From NCBI RefSeq assembly GCF_004151235.1, contig NZ_JUIV01000001.1, forward strand, positions 62,001-126,000: a stretch of DNA of 64,000 nucleotides, given 5' to 3'. The translations under genes and the position numbers were made by a program. Position 1 is the first letter of the stretch. Each line of letters starts with the position of its first letter. Below the pieces are notes generated by a model, which had not been told where the DNA came from, made no database searches, and saw nothing but the letters and a program-made list of their open reading frames with translations. This stretch comes from Flavobacterium anhuiense. GTDB lineage: Bacteria > Bacteroidota > Bacteroidia > Flavobacteriales > Flavobacteriaceae. Below are positions 1 to 7,941 of the stretch, one piece after another.

Positions 1-1794
1 TTCTTTTTTAATTTCGAAGAAAGACATGTGTCCGTCCCACGGCATTAAATTGGCATATCTTCTGTCGATCTTTTTGTTTTCGCGATCGTTGAGGTTTTTC
101 AAAAAGTGATTTTCAATTTTATGGTATTGCTCATTTAGTTTTTTAGGGAAAATTTGATACGCTCCAATTGCAATAATCAGCGCAACGAAAGCGACTAAAG
201 GAGAGAAGAAAATATTCAATAGGAATCCGACAAAGAATAAACCAAGACTCATTCTTATCAGGATTAGCATTAAAAGTGCACCGCGGTATTTGCGTTCTTC
301 CCATAGCGCTTCGACTTCATCAACTTTTACGCGACGAAGCGAAAGTGCCCATAAAAATGGTGCAATTACAACTAGAGTCAGTAAAGCTGCTAAAGTATTT
401 CCGAATCTTGTGTCGGCAACCAATGGCGCTACGAATTTTGATGACAATAATATAATGGCCGTAATAATAATAGTATGAAGAATAATTTGCGTAATCGAAG
501 AGCGAAGTACAATCTGCCAAGTACTGACAGACTTAATGGCTTGCGCATTCACACTATAACGGTTAATGTTTTTAACCCATCTTTTAGGCATTTTTGCTTC
601 TAAAAATAAAGCAAATCCTTCTGAATATTTAATTAAAAATGGAGTTGTAAATGTGGTAATGGCAGATACAGCCACAATAATTGGATATAAGAAATCGCTT
701 GTAACTTTTAATGACATTCCGAGAGTAGCAATAATAAACGAGAACTCTCCAATTTGTGCCAAACTCATTCCCGTTTGAACCGATTGTTTTAAGGGCTGAC
801 CAGAAATCAAGGCTCCGATAGAAGAACTAAAGGCTTTTCCAAATATGGTCAATAAAGTAATTATGGCAACAGGAAGTGCATAATTTACCAATGTTACAGG
901 ATTAATTAACATTCCGACTGATACAAAGAAAACAGCGCCAAAAAAGTCTTTTACAGGCTGAATTAAATGTTCAATTTTTTCTGCCATCGTAGTTTCAGCA
1001 ATAATAGATCCCATGATAAAAGCACCTAAAGCTGGAGAAAAACCAACATTTGAAGCAAAAATTACCATCATTAGACATAATGCTAATGAGATGATGAGTA
1101 GCATTTCATCTGTCATCAGATGTTTAGCTTTTTTGAAAATAGTTGGAATAATAAAGATTCCCCCTAAAAACCAGATAATTAAAAAGAAAATAAGTTTTAA
1201 AACAGATTGTAATAATGCTGTTCCCGAAACCTGATCGCTCACAGCAATAGTTGATAGCAAAACCAGCATCAGAATGGCCACAATATCTTCGACAATTAAA
1301 GCCCCGAAAACAATTCCAACGAACTTTTTTCCTTTTACGCCCAATTCGTCAAAAGCTCTGATGATAATGGTTGTAGACGAAATAGAAAGTGTTGCTCCCA
1401 AGAAAATACTGTCCATTTTTCCCCAGCCCATCCATTGCCCGACTGCATAACCAATTACGGTCATAAACAAAATCTGGGTTATGGCGGTGACAGATGAAGT
1501 CCCTCCAACCTTCATTAGTTTCTTAAAGCTGAATTCGAGTCCTAAACTAAAAAGTAAAAATATAACCCCAATTTCTGCCCAAACTTCGACACTTTTCATG
1601 TCGGTTATAGATGGGAAAAAATCAAAATGGTTTCCGGCCAAAAATCCTGCGATTAGGTAGCCCAAAACCAAAGGCTGTTTCATTTTTCTAAATAATAGAA
1701 CGGCGATTCCGGCGGTCATCAGGATTAATCCTAAATCACTAATTAAAGGTTGTAAGTGGTGTGAAGTTTCCGCAGCGGCATTTAATGCAATCAT
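1..1794 (-). CDS. Kef-type monovalent cation:proton antiporter (CPA2), 3' end outside window
   Basis: The reverse strand is open from an ATG at 1794 to base 1, giving 598 codons with no stop, so the C-terminus lies beyond the left edge. The protein is an integral inner-membrane antiporter with about a dozen hydrophobic segments in its first 400 residues. CPA2-type stretches are visible: LGLEFSFKKL near residue 85, and a run near residue 270 that reads SPALGAFIMGSIIAET, followed by FFGAVFFVSVGM. These match the Na+/H+ exchanger domain of Kef/CPA2 proteins. After the transporter domain comes a hydrophilic tail rich in charged residues. No TrkA-N NAD-binding domain is seen before the edge. It would exchange K+ or Na+ for protons; the ion cannot be told from sequence. 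Confidence 0.85.
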   Translation of the reverse strand, partial: MIALNAAAETSHHLQPLISDLGLILMTAGIAVLLFRKMKQPLVLGYLIAGFLAGNHFDFFPSITDMKSVEVWAEIGVIFLLFSLGLEFSFKKLMKVGGTSSVTAITQILFMTVIGYAVGQWMGWGKMDSIFLGATLSISSTTIIIRAFDELGVKGKKFVGIVFGALIVEDIVAILMLVLLSTIAVSDQVSGTALLQSVLKLIFFLIIWFLGGIFIIPTIFKKAKHLMTDEMLLIISLALCLMMVIFASNVGFSPALGAFIMGSIIAETTMAEKIEHLIQPVKDFFGAVFFVSVGMLINPVTLVNYALPVAIITLLTIFGKAFSSSIGALISGQPLKQSVQTGMSLAQIGEFSFIIATLGMSLKVTSDFLYPIIVAVSAITTFTTPFLIKYSEGFALFLEAKMPKRWVKNINRYSVNAQAIKSVSTWQIVLRSSITQIILHTIIITAIILLSSKFVAPLVADTRFGNTLAALLTLVVIAPFLWALSLRRVKVDEVEALWEERKYRGALLMLILIRMSLGLFFVGFLLNIFFSPLVAFVALIIAIGAYQIFPKKLNEQYHKIENHFLKNLNDRENKKIDRRYANLMPWDGHMSFFEIKKE

Positions 1795-1904
1795 ATAAAA
1801 ACGTGGTATTTTTTTAGCGGCTGATCCAGCTTTTTATTTCAAATGAAATTCATTGGCTCCTATTAAAATAAAAGGAGTCTAACCTGGATTTGCCTCTGGA
1901 TTTA

Positions 1905-1942
1905 ATAAAAAAAAGCTATCTCGATAAAGATAGCTTTTTTTG
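1905..1942. terminator. Intrinsic terminator between purB and the antiporter
   Basis: An 11-bp stem AAAAGCTATCT / AGATAGCTTTT (1911-1921 and 1928-1938) has a 6-nt loop, with A-runs on the left and T-runs on the right. It lies just downstream of purB on the reverse strand and can work in either direction. Confidence 0.8.
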
Positions 1943-1963
1943 GTAAAATATTTGGTATTTTTC

Positions 1964-3310
1964 TTAAATTCCTGTGTAATTACTAGGCGTTATAGCCAAT
2001 AATTCTGCTCTAACGGCATCTGAAACTTCTAGAGTCGCAATAAAGTTATGAATCGCATTTTTGTCAATCGCTTCATTAGTTCTTGTTAATCCTTTTAAAG
2101 CTTCGTAAGGATTTGGATATGCTTCGCGACGTAAAATAGTTTGAATAGCTTCAGCAACTACTGCCCAGTTTTTCTCTAAATCTTCAGCAAATTTACTTTC
2201 GTTTAAAAGCAATTTATTTAATCCTTTCAAAGTAGCTTCAAAAGCAATAACTGTATGTCCAAAAGGAACACCAACATTACGTAAAACAGTACTGTCAGTT
2301 AGGTCACGCTGTAATCTTGAGATTGGTAATTTTGCAGAAAGGTGTTCAAAAATAGCATTTGCAATTCCTAAGTTTCCTTCTGAGTTTTCAAAATCAATTG
2401 GATTTACTTTGTGCGGCATTGCAGAAGAACCAATTTCTCCAGCTTTGATTTTTTGCTTGAAATAATCCATTGAAACGTACGTCCAAATATCGCGATCTAA
2501 ATCAATGATAATCGTGTTGATTCTTTTTAAAGCATCGAAGAAAGCAGCAAAATGATCGTAGTGCTCAATTTGAGTAGTTGGGAAAGAATGTTTTAAACCA
2601 AGATCAGTTTCAACAAATTTATTTCCGAATTGTTTCCAGTCAATTTGCGGGTATGCTACGTGGTGTGCATTAAAGTTTCCTGTTGCTCCTCCAAATTTAG
2701 CTGCAAATGGAATGTTGAATAACAAACGCATTTGCTCTTCTAAACGCTCTACGAAAACCAAAATCTCTTTTCCTAAACGTGTAGGAGAAGCAGGCTGTCC
2801 GTGTGTGCGTGCCAGCATTGGAATGTCTTTCCACTCAACGCTTAATTCTTTTAATTTTGCAATTACGGCAATTAAAGTTGGCATATAAACTTGCTCAAAC
2901 GCTTCTTTTGTAGAAAGCGGAATGGCAGTATTATTAATGTCTTGAGATGTTAATCCGAAGTGAATGAACTCTTTGTATTGAGATAAACCTAATTTTTCAA
3001 AAGCATCTTTAATAAAATATTCAACCGCTTTTACGTCGTGGTTGGTTACTTTTTCTGTTTCTTTAATCCAAAGAGCATCTTCAGTTGAGAAGTTTTTGTA
3101 AATGTTTCTCAAGCTTTCAAATAAACTAGAATCAATACCTTGCAACTGAGGCAACGGAATTTGGCATAAAGCAATGAAGTATTCCACTTCAACCAAAACA
3201 CGGTATTTTATTAAAGCTTCTTCAGAGAAGAAAGGTGCTAAATTTTGAGTTTTATTTCTATATCTTCCATCAATTGGCGATATAGCATTCAATTCGTTTA
3301 GAGTAGTCAT
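1964..3310 (-). CDS. purB: Adenylosuccinate lyase
   Basis: This cytosolic enzyme of purine synthesis cleaves SAICAR to AICAR and adenylosuccinate to AMP, releasing fumarate in both cases. The 448-residue length fits the family. The fumarase/aspartase superfamily signature loop SSAMPHKVNP is at residues 295-304, with the catalytic serine at its start. The general-acid histidine is in LARTHGQPA near residue 170, and the first conserved block TSQDINNTA is near 121. The N-terminus (LNAISPIDGRY) is typical of PurB and supports the ATG at 3310. It is a single gene with its own terminator downstream and a -7 box upstream. Confidence 0.97.
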   Translation of the reverse strand: MTTLNELNAISPIDGRYRNKTQNLAPFFSEEALIKYRVLVEVEYFIALCQIPLPQLQGIDSSLFESLRNIYKNFSTEDALWIKETEKVTNHDVKAVEYFIKDAFEKLGLSQYKEFIHFGLTSQDINNTAIPLSTKEAFEQVYMPTLIAVIAKLKELSVEWKDIPMLARTHGQPASPTRLGKEILVFVERLEEQMRLLFNIPFAAKFGGATGNFNAHHVAYPQIDWKQFGNKFVETDLGLKHSFPTTQIEHYDHFAAFFDALKRINTIIIDLDRDIWTYVSMDYFKQKIKAGEIGSSAMPHKVNPIDFENSEGNLGIANAIFEHLSAKLPISRLQRDLTDSTVLRNVGVPFGHTVIAFEATLKGLNKLLLNESKFAEDLEKNWAVVAEAIQTILRREAYPNPYEALKGLTRTNEAIDKNAIHNFIATLEVSDAVRAELLAITPSNYTGI

Positions 3311-3335
3311 TGTGATGTTGTTTTTTCGAAAGGTG

Positions 3336-3343
3336 CAAATATA
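3336..3343 (-). promoter_or_regulatory. Putative Bacteroidota -7 box for purB
   Basis: Read on the reverse strand this is TATATTTG, a perfect match to TAnnTTTG, 25 nt before the purB ATG. No convincing TTG -33 element was found at the usual spacing, so the call rests on the -7 box and its position. Confidence 0.45.
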
Positions 3344-3379
3344 AGGTATTGTTAAAACTTCTGAAAGCTATATTTGAGC

Positions 3380-4072
3380 TTAAATCATGGTTTTGAAAAT
3401 TTTATCCCAAATGGTAAAGTAAAAACCGTAATTGTGAGATTCATTTTTATGATGATCATTATGAAATTTCGTGGTAGAAATCCATTTTGTAAAGGAATTG
3501 CGGTACCAAAAAGATGGAAATATGTCTTTTTTTAAATGTCCAAATATTCCATAAGAAAGATTTAGAACCAGATAAATAATGATACTTAAATAATTAAACT
3601 TCAAAATCGTAATTAAAAACAGCCATATAAAACCAAAACCTAAAGTTTCTATTGGGTGAAGAACATATAAACTGTAAACGTTGGTTTCGATATGTGTATG
3701 ATGAAGTTTATGAATTGGGTAAAGCCATTTTAAATGATGAACCAGGAAATGAAAAATGAACATGAAAAGATCCATCAGAAGAATTAACAGAAGCGTATCA
3801 AAAATGATAAGTTTAATAGATGCTGAAAAATCGATTTTCATGATTCCGTAGCGATACAATTCAAAACCGATTAAAGTGATGAATGTGTTGCAAAGCAGCG
3901 TAGAAAGCATCCATTTTCGATCTTTATTCTTTAAAAAAGTGTTTTCAGTTTCCAGTATTTTTCCAATCAAAATAGATAAGCCGACCAACACTGAGTTTTC
4001 TATTAAAAAGAAAACAAAGAGCCAGAATAGATTAAATTGAGTTAGTTGCTGTAACCAGCTTTCAAAAATCAT
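3380..4072 (-). CDS. Fatty acid hydroxylase superfamily (sterol desaturase-like) membrane protein
   Basis: A 230-residue integral membrane protein with the histidine clusters of the fatty-acid hydroxylase/sterol desaturase superfamily: HFLVH (HX3H), then HKLHH (HX2HH), and FHNDHH near residue 207. These bind a di-iron centre that hydroxylates or desaturates lipid substrates with O2. Several hydrophobic segments precede and separate the clusters. Its ATG overlaps the stop codon of the upstream sirtuin gene (ATGA), so the two are translationally coupled. The substrate is unknown. In this phylum such proteins may act on membrane lipids, carotenoids or hydroxylated fatty acids, but nothing here decides which. 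Confidence 0.85.
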   Translation of the reverse strand: MIFESWLQQLTQFNLFWLFVFFLIENSVLVGLSILIGKILETENTFLKNKDRKWMLSTLLCNTFITLIGFELYRYGIMKIDFSASIKLIIFDTLLLILLMDLFMFIFHFLVHHLKWLYPIHKLHHTHIETNVYSLYVLHPIETLGFGFIWLFLITILKFNYLSIIIYLVLNLSYGIFGHLKKDIFPSFWYRNSFTKWISTTKFHNDHHKNESHNYGFYFTIWDKIFKTMI

Positions 4073-4770
4073 GTTGTTTTTTCTAAATCCAGTAATTTTT
4101 CTCTTAAATCGGCAACTCCTTCAGAAGCAAATTTGGCAATGGTTTCAACTTTATTTCTAAGATTCGGGATCGAAATTGGTTTTGGATCAATATAAAAAAC
4201 TGGTGTAGTGCTTGGTGTGTAAGCAATTAATCCGGCAGCGGGATAAACTTGCAGTGATGTGCCAATAACAGCAAAATAATCTGCAGTTTCTGTAATGTCA
4301 ATAGCTTCTTCGAGTGCAGGAACTTCTTCGCCAAACCAAACAATATGCGGGCGCAATTGATGTCCGTTCAAGTCTAAATCTCCAGTAAGTAAATCTTCTG
4401 TCCAATCTAAAATCAGGTTTTTATTTTGAGTGCTTCGCACTTTTAGCAGTTCGCCATGCAAATGCAAAACGTTTGTGCTTCCCGCACGTTCATGAAGATC
4501 ATCAACATTTTGAGTGATAATTTGCACGTCGAAATCTTTTTCTAATTCTGCCAAAATAGTGTGTCCAAGATTCGGATTTACTTCTTTTAACTGTTGGCGT
4601 CTTTTATTGTAGAAATCTAGAACCAGCTCTTGATTTTTATGCCAGCCTTCTGGCGTGGCAACCTCCATCACATCATGTCCTTCCCATAAACCATCACTGT
4701 CGCGAAAAGTTTTTATACCGCTTTCAGCACTGATTCCTGCTCCTGTTAAAACAACAAGTTTCTTTTTCAT
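4069..4770 (-). CDS. SIR2-family NAD-dependent protein deacylase (zinc-less, class III type)
   Basis: A 233-residue sirtuin that would remove acyl groups from lysine using NAD+. The Rossmann start GAGIS is at residues 10-14, the QNVD motif at 87-90, and the catalytic histidine is H105 in LHLHGE. Y54 and R57 (FYNKRR) match the tyrosine-arginine pair that lets class III sirtuins such as CobB and SIRT5 take succinyl or malonyl groups. The zinc-binding cysteines are absent: the position after KVR, a cysteine in E. coli CobB, is serine here, and the second pair is replaced by a short LNGHQLRP stretch. It is the first gene of a pair with the overlapping hydroxylase. It is probably active without zinc, since the remaining core is intact. 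Confidence 0.92.
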   Translation of the reverse strand: MKKKLVVLTGAGISAESGIKTFRDSDGLWEGHDVMEVATPEGWHKNQELVLDFYNKRRQQLKEVNPNLGHTILAELEKDFDVQIITQNVDDLHERAGSTNVLHLHGELLKVRSTQNKNLILDWTEDLLTGDLDLNGHQLRPHIVWFGEEVPALEEAIDITETADYFAVIGTSLQVYPAAGLIAYTPSTTPVFYIDPKPISIPNLRNKVETIAKFASEGVADLREKLLDLEKTT

Positions 4771-4936
4771 TCTTAGTTTTATTAAAAGATAAAAATAGTG
4801 ATTTCTTTATTTAAATGCTTAGTAAATAATAAGGAGTAGCTATACTTTTTTAGATAAAAGAATGGGGGTTTATACGCTGTGTCTCTCTTTCTGAATTATT
4901 TAATTTTAATGTCAAGTTTGGTAAAAGCAATTCAAG

Positions 4937-5464
4937 ATGATTTTAATTCAATTTACAGGGCTTTCTGGTTCAGGAAAAACGACTTTGGCGGAAAATGTCA
5001 GACATCTGCTGCTTCAAAACAATTACGAAGCTGAAATAGTAGATGGCGATGTTTACCGACAGACTATTTGTAAAGATCTGGGATTTTCTAAAGAAGACCG
5101 ATGCGAAAATATAAGACGACTTTTTAATGTTGGCCGAAGCATGATTGAAGAAAATAAAATTGTTCTGATGTCGGTTATAAATCCCTATGAAAATGTTAGA
5201 AGTGAATTAAGAACTTTTGAATTTGTAAAAACAGTATTTCTAGATTGTTCTATTAGCAATTTGATTGAAAGAGACCCGAAAGGATTGTACAAAAGAGCTT
5301 TGTTGCCAGACCATGATCAAAATAAAATTAGAAGTTTTACAGGAATAAGTGATGTCTTTGAAACTCCAGAAAAAGCAGATTTGGTATTAAAAACAGATTC
5401 AGAATCCGTTTCGGTTTCTGCCAATAAGCTATACAATTTTATAATTAGCAATTTAAATTCTTAA
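4937..5464 (+). CDS. cysC: Adenylylsulfate (APS) kinase
   Basis: A 175-residue cytosolic kinase that phosphorylates APS to PAPS, the sulfate donor of sulfotransferases. The P-loop GLSGSGKT is at residues 8-15, DGD at 36-38, and the APS-binding run LGFSKEDRCENIRR at 48-61 is near-identical to the family pattern. KGLYKRA near residue 112 is the C-terminal family motif. The usual FISP is replaced by VINP. It is the first gene of a three-gene operon, with only 5 nt between its stop and the next start. No ATP sulfurylase is present in the window, so APS must come from elsewhere. The downstream sulfotransferase suggests dedicated PAPS supply rather than general sulfate assimilation. Confidence 0.9.
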   Translation: MILIQFTGLSGSGKTTLAENVRHLLLQNNYEAEIVDGDVYRQTICKDLGFSKEDRCENIRRLFNVGRSMIEENKIVLMSVINPYENVRSELRTFEFVKTVFLDCSISNLIERDPKGLYKRALLPDHDQNKIRSFTGISDVFETPEKADLVLKTDSESVSVSANKLYNFIISNLNS

Positions 5465-5469
5465 GGTTT

Positions 5470-6159
5470 ATGAATCCTTCATCCTGTCAGCTTCCCATTT
5501 CTTTTTCGATAGAAAAACTTCAAAACGATTTATTGACTTGTGAGACTAATTTGTGGACACCGCATTTTAATACTTATCGTTATGAGGGAAAATGGACAAG
5601 CGTTTCTTTACGATCGCAATCGGGTTTAGAAAACGATATTCTTTCTTTTCCTGATAAAGAATATAAAAATACGCCTTTGTTGGATAGCTGCCCGTATTTT
5701 AAAGAAATAATGGACTGGTTTGAATGCGAAAAAGAAGCGGTGAGATTATTGAGGCTTGGCCCAAATAGCGAGATAAAAGAACATGTTGATAATGATACGT
5801 CGTATGAAGATGGTTTTTTTAGAATTCACGTTCCTATTATAACCAATTCTGAAGTTTATTTTTATGTTGATGAAAAATTAGTTCCAATGAAAATGGGAGA
5901 GTGCTGGTATGCCAATTTTCAATTGCCGCACAGTGTTCAGAATAAAAGTTCGGAGCCTAGAATTCATTTGACTTTGGATTGCATGAGAAATGCTTGGTCT
6001 GATGAATTGTTTTCTAAAATGGGTTTTGATGTGAATTTCGTGCCTAAGAAACAATATTCAGACGATGTAAAACAGCAGATTATTGCAGAACTTTCTAAAA
6101 ATCCTTCTGAAACTAATGCTAAGATTATTGCCGAACTTCAATCACAAATGAATTTATAA
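5470..6159 (+). CDS. Aspartyl/asparaginyl beta-hydroxylase-like Fe(II)/2-oxoglutarate dioxygenase
   Basis: A 229-residue protein with the beta-hydroxylase (PF05118-type) jelly-roll core. H105 and D107 (EHVDND), the RIH motif at 118-120, H154 (LPHSVQN) and RIHLTLD at 164-170 line up with the family's iron and 2-oxoglutarate sites. The middle TNSEVYFYVDE and GECWYANF are also typical. No signal peptide or membrane segment is seen, so it should act in the cytosol. A lysine/glutamate-rich helical tail (about 195-229) contains two similar IIAEL units. It sits between the APS kinase and the sulfotransferase with gaps of 5 and 1 nt. The likely role is to hydroxylate the same substrate that is sulfated next; the substrate is unknown. 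Confidence 0.8.
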   Translation: MNPSSCQLPISFSIEKLQNDLLTCETNLWTPHFNTYRYEGKWTSVSLRSQSGLENDILSFPDKEYKNTPLLDSCPYFKEIMDWFECEKEAVRLLRLGPNSEIKEHVDNDTSYEDGFFRIHVPIITNSEVYFYVDEKLVPMKMGECWYANFQLPHSVQNKSSEPRIHLTLDCMRNAWSDELFSKMGFDVNFVPKKQYSDDVKQQIIAELSKNPSETNAKIIAELQSQMNL

Positions 6160-6160
6160 A

Positions 6161-7129
6161 ATGGAAAATGTAAAAGATTGTATTGCAAATTGGATTCCGA
6201 TTAAATTGATTGAAAAAGAGAATAAAGTTTATTTTGAGTGGCTTTATTTATCAGATATTCCTTTTGCAGATCCTTTTTTTGAAGAAACAATTGCAAAATG
6301 CAGAAGTCACAGCTATAATTCAAAACCGTTTAAATTAATAAGTACAGCAGAAAATCTGATTGATTGGTCTAAAGAACTCGATCATGTAGAATTGAAAGGA
6401 TTGGTTTTTCATGTATCAAGATGCGGTTCTACTATGCTGAGTCAGTCTTTGGCCACTTCGTCTGAAAATATTATGGTCTCTGAAGCTCCTATTATTGATC
6501 AGATTTTAAGAAGCGATGCTTTTGACGCAGATACCAAATCGGTTTTGCTTAAATCGGTTATCAGATTGCTTGGGCAGAAACGATTTTCTGAACAAAAAAA
6601 TCTGATTATAAAACTAGATGCATGGAGTATTTTTAAGGCTTCTTATTTAAGATCGGTTTTTCCTGAAATTCCTTTTGCTTTATTGTATCGAAATCCAGGA
6701 GAAGTTTTAAGATCGCACCAAAAAATGGCGGGTATGCATATGGTGCCAAATATAATTCCGTTGAGTGTTTTTGGAATTATTCCTGAAAAAATTCAAGAGG
6801 TGAGTTTTCAGCAATATCAAGCTTTAGTTTTAGAAAAGTATTTTCAAGGTTTTCTAGATTTTTATGAAATTGACAATAAGGTAATTATGCTCAATTATAA
6901 TGATGGAATGAAAAATGTCATAGAACGATTTATATCTTTTATTGATGTCAGTTTTTCTAAAAACGAAATAAATCTAATGCTGGAACGTCTTAAAAAACAC
7001 TCTAAAAATGAAAATGCGGTTTTTGCGGGAGATTCTTATAAAGATGATGTTTTGTCTGTTAATTTGGATGAAGTTAATCTGCTTCACGAAAAGCTTAATG
7101 CTAATTTCATTGAATATTTAGCTCGTTGA
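6161..7129 (+). CDS. Sulfotransferase family protein
   Basis: A 322-residue cytosolic protein. HVSRCGSTMLS at residues 84-94 is the 5'-phosphosulfate-binding loop, and LLYRNPGEVLRSH at 174-186 is the 3'-phosphate-binding strand-helix of PAPS-dependent sulfotransferases. The first 70 residues carry a short extra domain (WIPIKLIEKENKVYFEW) that I cannot place. The start codon follows the previous stop by 1 nt, so the two genes are translationally coupled. With the APS kinase two genes upstream, the set makes PAPS and spends it. The acceptor could be a small molecule, lipid, sugar or peptide. No obvious precursor peptide gene is seen nearby. Confidence 0.82.
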   Translation: MENVKDCIANWIPIKLIEKENKVYFEWLYLSDIPFADPFFEETIAKCRSHSYNSKPFKLISTAENLIDWSKELDHVELKGLVFHVSRCGSTMLSQSLATSSENIMVSEAPIIDQILRSDAFDADTKSVLLKSVIRLLGQKRFSEQKNLIIKLDAWSIFKASYLRSVFPEIPFALLYRNPGEVLRSHQKMAGMHMVPNIIPLSVFGIIPEKIQEVSFQQYQALVLEKYFQGFLDFYEIDNKVIMLNYNDGMKNVIERFISFIDVSFSKNEINLMLERLKKHSKNENAVFAGDSYKDDVLSVNLDEVNLLHEKLNANFIEYLAR

Positions 7130-7165
7130 AAATTTAGGCGAAGACGTCTTTCTCTTTAATTTATG

Positions 7166-7173
7166 TATTTTTG
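7166..7173 (+). promoter_or_regulatory. Putative -7 box for trmH
   Basis: TATTTTTG matches TAnnTTTG exactly and lies 17 nt before the trmH ATG. It separates trmH from the sulfation operon, which ends 36 nt upstream. There is no clean TTG at -33. Confidence 0.45.
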
Positions 7174-7190
7174 CGCCAAACATAAATAAA

Positions 7191-7853
7191 ATGATTGATT
7201 TAGATTATCTCGCATTCTTAGAAAACATATTAACTGAAAATAGAAAAGCTAATTTTTTAAAAGTACTAGAAAATAGAACAAAACATTTTACAGTTGCAGT
7301 AGAAGATGTTTATCAGATGCATAATACAAGCGCGGTAATGCGAAGCTGCGAAGTTTTTGGAATTCAGGAATTGAATGTAATCGAGCAGCGTTTTGGAAAA
7401 AGAATCGACAAAGAAATTGCCTTAGGTGCTCAAAAATGGGTTGACATTAATCGATTTGATTCGGTTTCAGGATGTCTTTCTGATTTAAGAAGCAAAGGAT
7501 ATCAAATTATTGCTACAACTCCACACGAAAAAGATTGCATGTTGGAAGATTTCGATATTACAAAACCAAGCGCTTTATTCTTCGGAACAGAAAAAGAAGG
7601 TTTGTCAAAAGAAATTATGGATAATGCCGATGGTTTCTTAAAAATACCAATGGTAGGTTTTACAGAAAGTTTGAATATTTCAGTTTCAGCAGCAATTATC
7701 ATTCAGAGCTTGACAAACAGACTTAGAAGATCTGATATCGATTGGAAATTAAGCGACGAAGAAATTTTAGCAAAACGTTTGGATTGGGCTAAAAACTCAA
7801 TTCGAGATATTAAAAGAATTGAAGAGCGTTATTACCAAGATAATCCAAGATAA
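7191..7853 (+). CDS. trmH: tRNA (guanosine-2'-O-)-methyltransferase, SpoU/TrmH family
   Basis: A 220-residue SPOUT-fold methyltransferase that methylates the ribose 2'-OH of G18 in tRNA using SAM. Motif 1 (NTSAVMRSCEVFG) is at 45-57, with the catalytic-type Asn and Arg. Motif 2 (ALFFGTEKEGLSKE) is at 128-141 and motif 3 (SLNISVSAA) at 160-168; these form the trefoil knot. The C-terminal extension is basic and helical, as in TrmH. The family also contains rRNA enzymes (RlmB type), but the length and the short N-terminus favour TrmH. Confidence 0.88.
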   Translation: MIDLDYLAFLENILTENRKANFLKVLENRTKHFTVAVEDVYQMHNTSAVMRSCEVFGIQELNVIEQRFGKRIDKEIALGAQKWVDINRFDSVSGCLSDLRSKGYQIIATTPHEKDCMLEDFDITKPSALFFGTEKEGLSKEIMDNADGFLKIPMVGFTESLNISVSAAIIIQSLTNRLRRSDIDWKLSDEEILAKRLDWAKNSIRDIKRIEERYYQDNPR

Positions 7854-7859
7854 ATTTTT

Positions 7860-7933
7860 TAAGATTCTAAGATACTAAGATTCTGAGATGCTAAGTTTTT
7901 TTCTTAGAGCCTCAGAATCTTAGTCTTTCAGAA
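7860..7933. repeat. AAGATNCT octamer array, inverted arms
   Basis: Four tandem octamers (AAGATTCT, AAGATACT, AAGATTCT, GAGATGCT) run right after the trmH stop. After a T-rich loop the same unit returns in the opposite sense. The result is a long imperfect hairpin between convergent genes. Related arrays lie at 16929-16963, 32430-32509 and 61637-61677. Confidence 0.8.
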
Positions 7934-7941
7934 CCTTTTAT

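Noticed and set aside
4771..4936. Precursor peptide gene upstream of the sulfation operon
   Set aside because: The 166-base gap holds no start codon followed by a convincing small frame; only AT-rich sequence is seen.
7860..7933. CRISPR-like array
   Set aside because: The units are 8 bases with no spacers. No cas genes are in the window, and I saw no regular spaced repeats anywhere.
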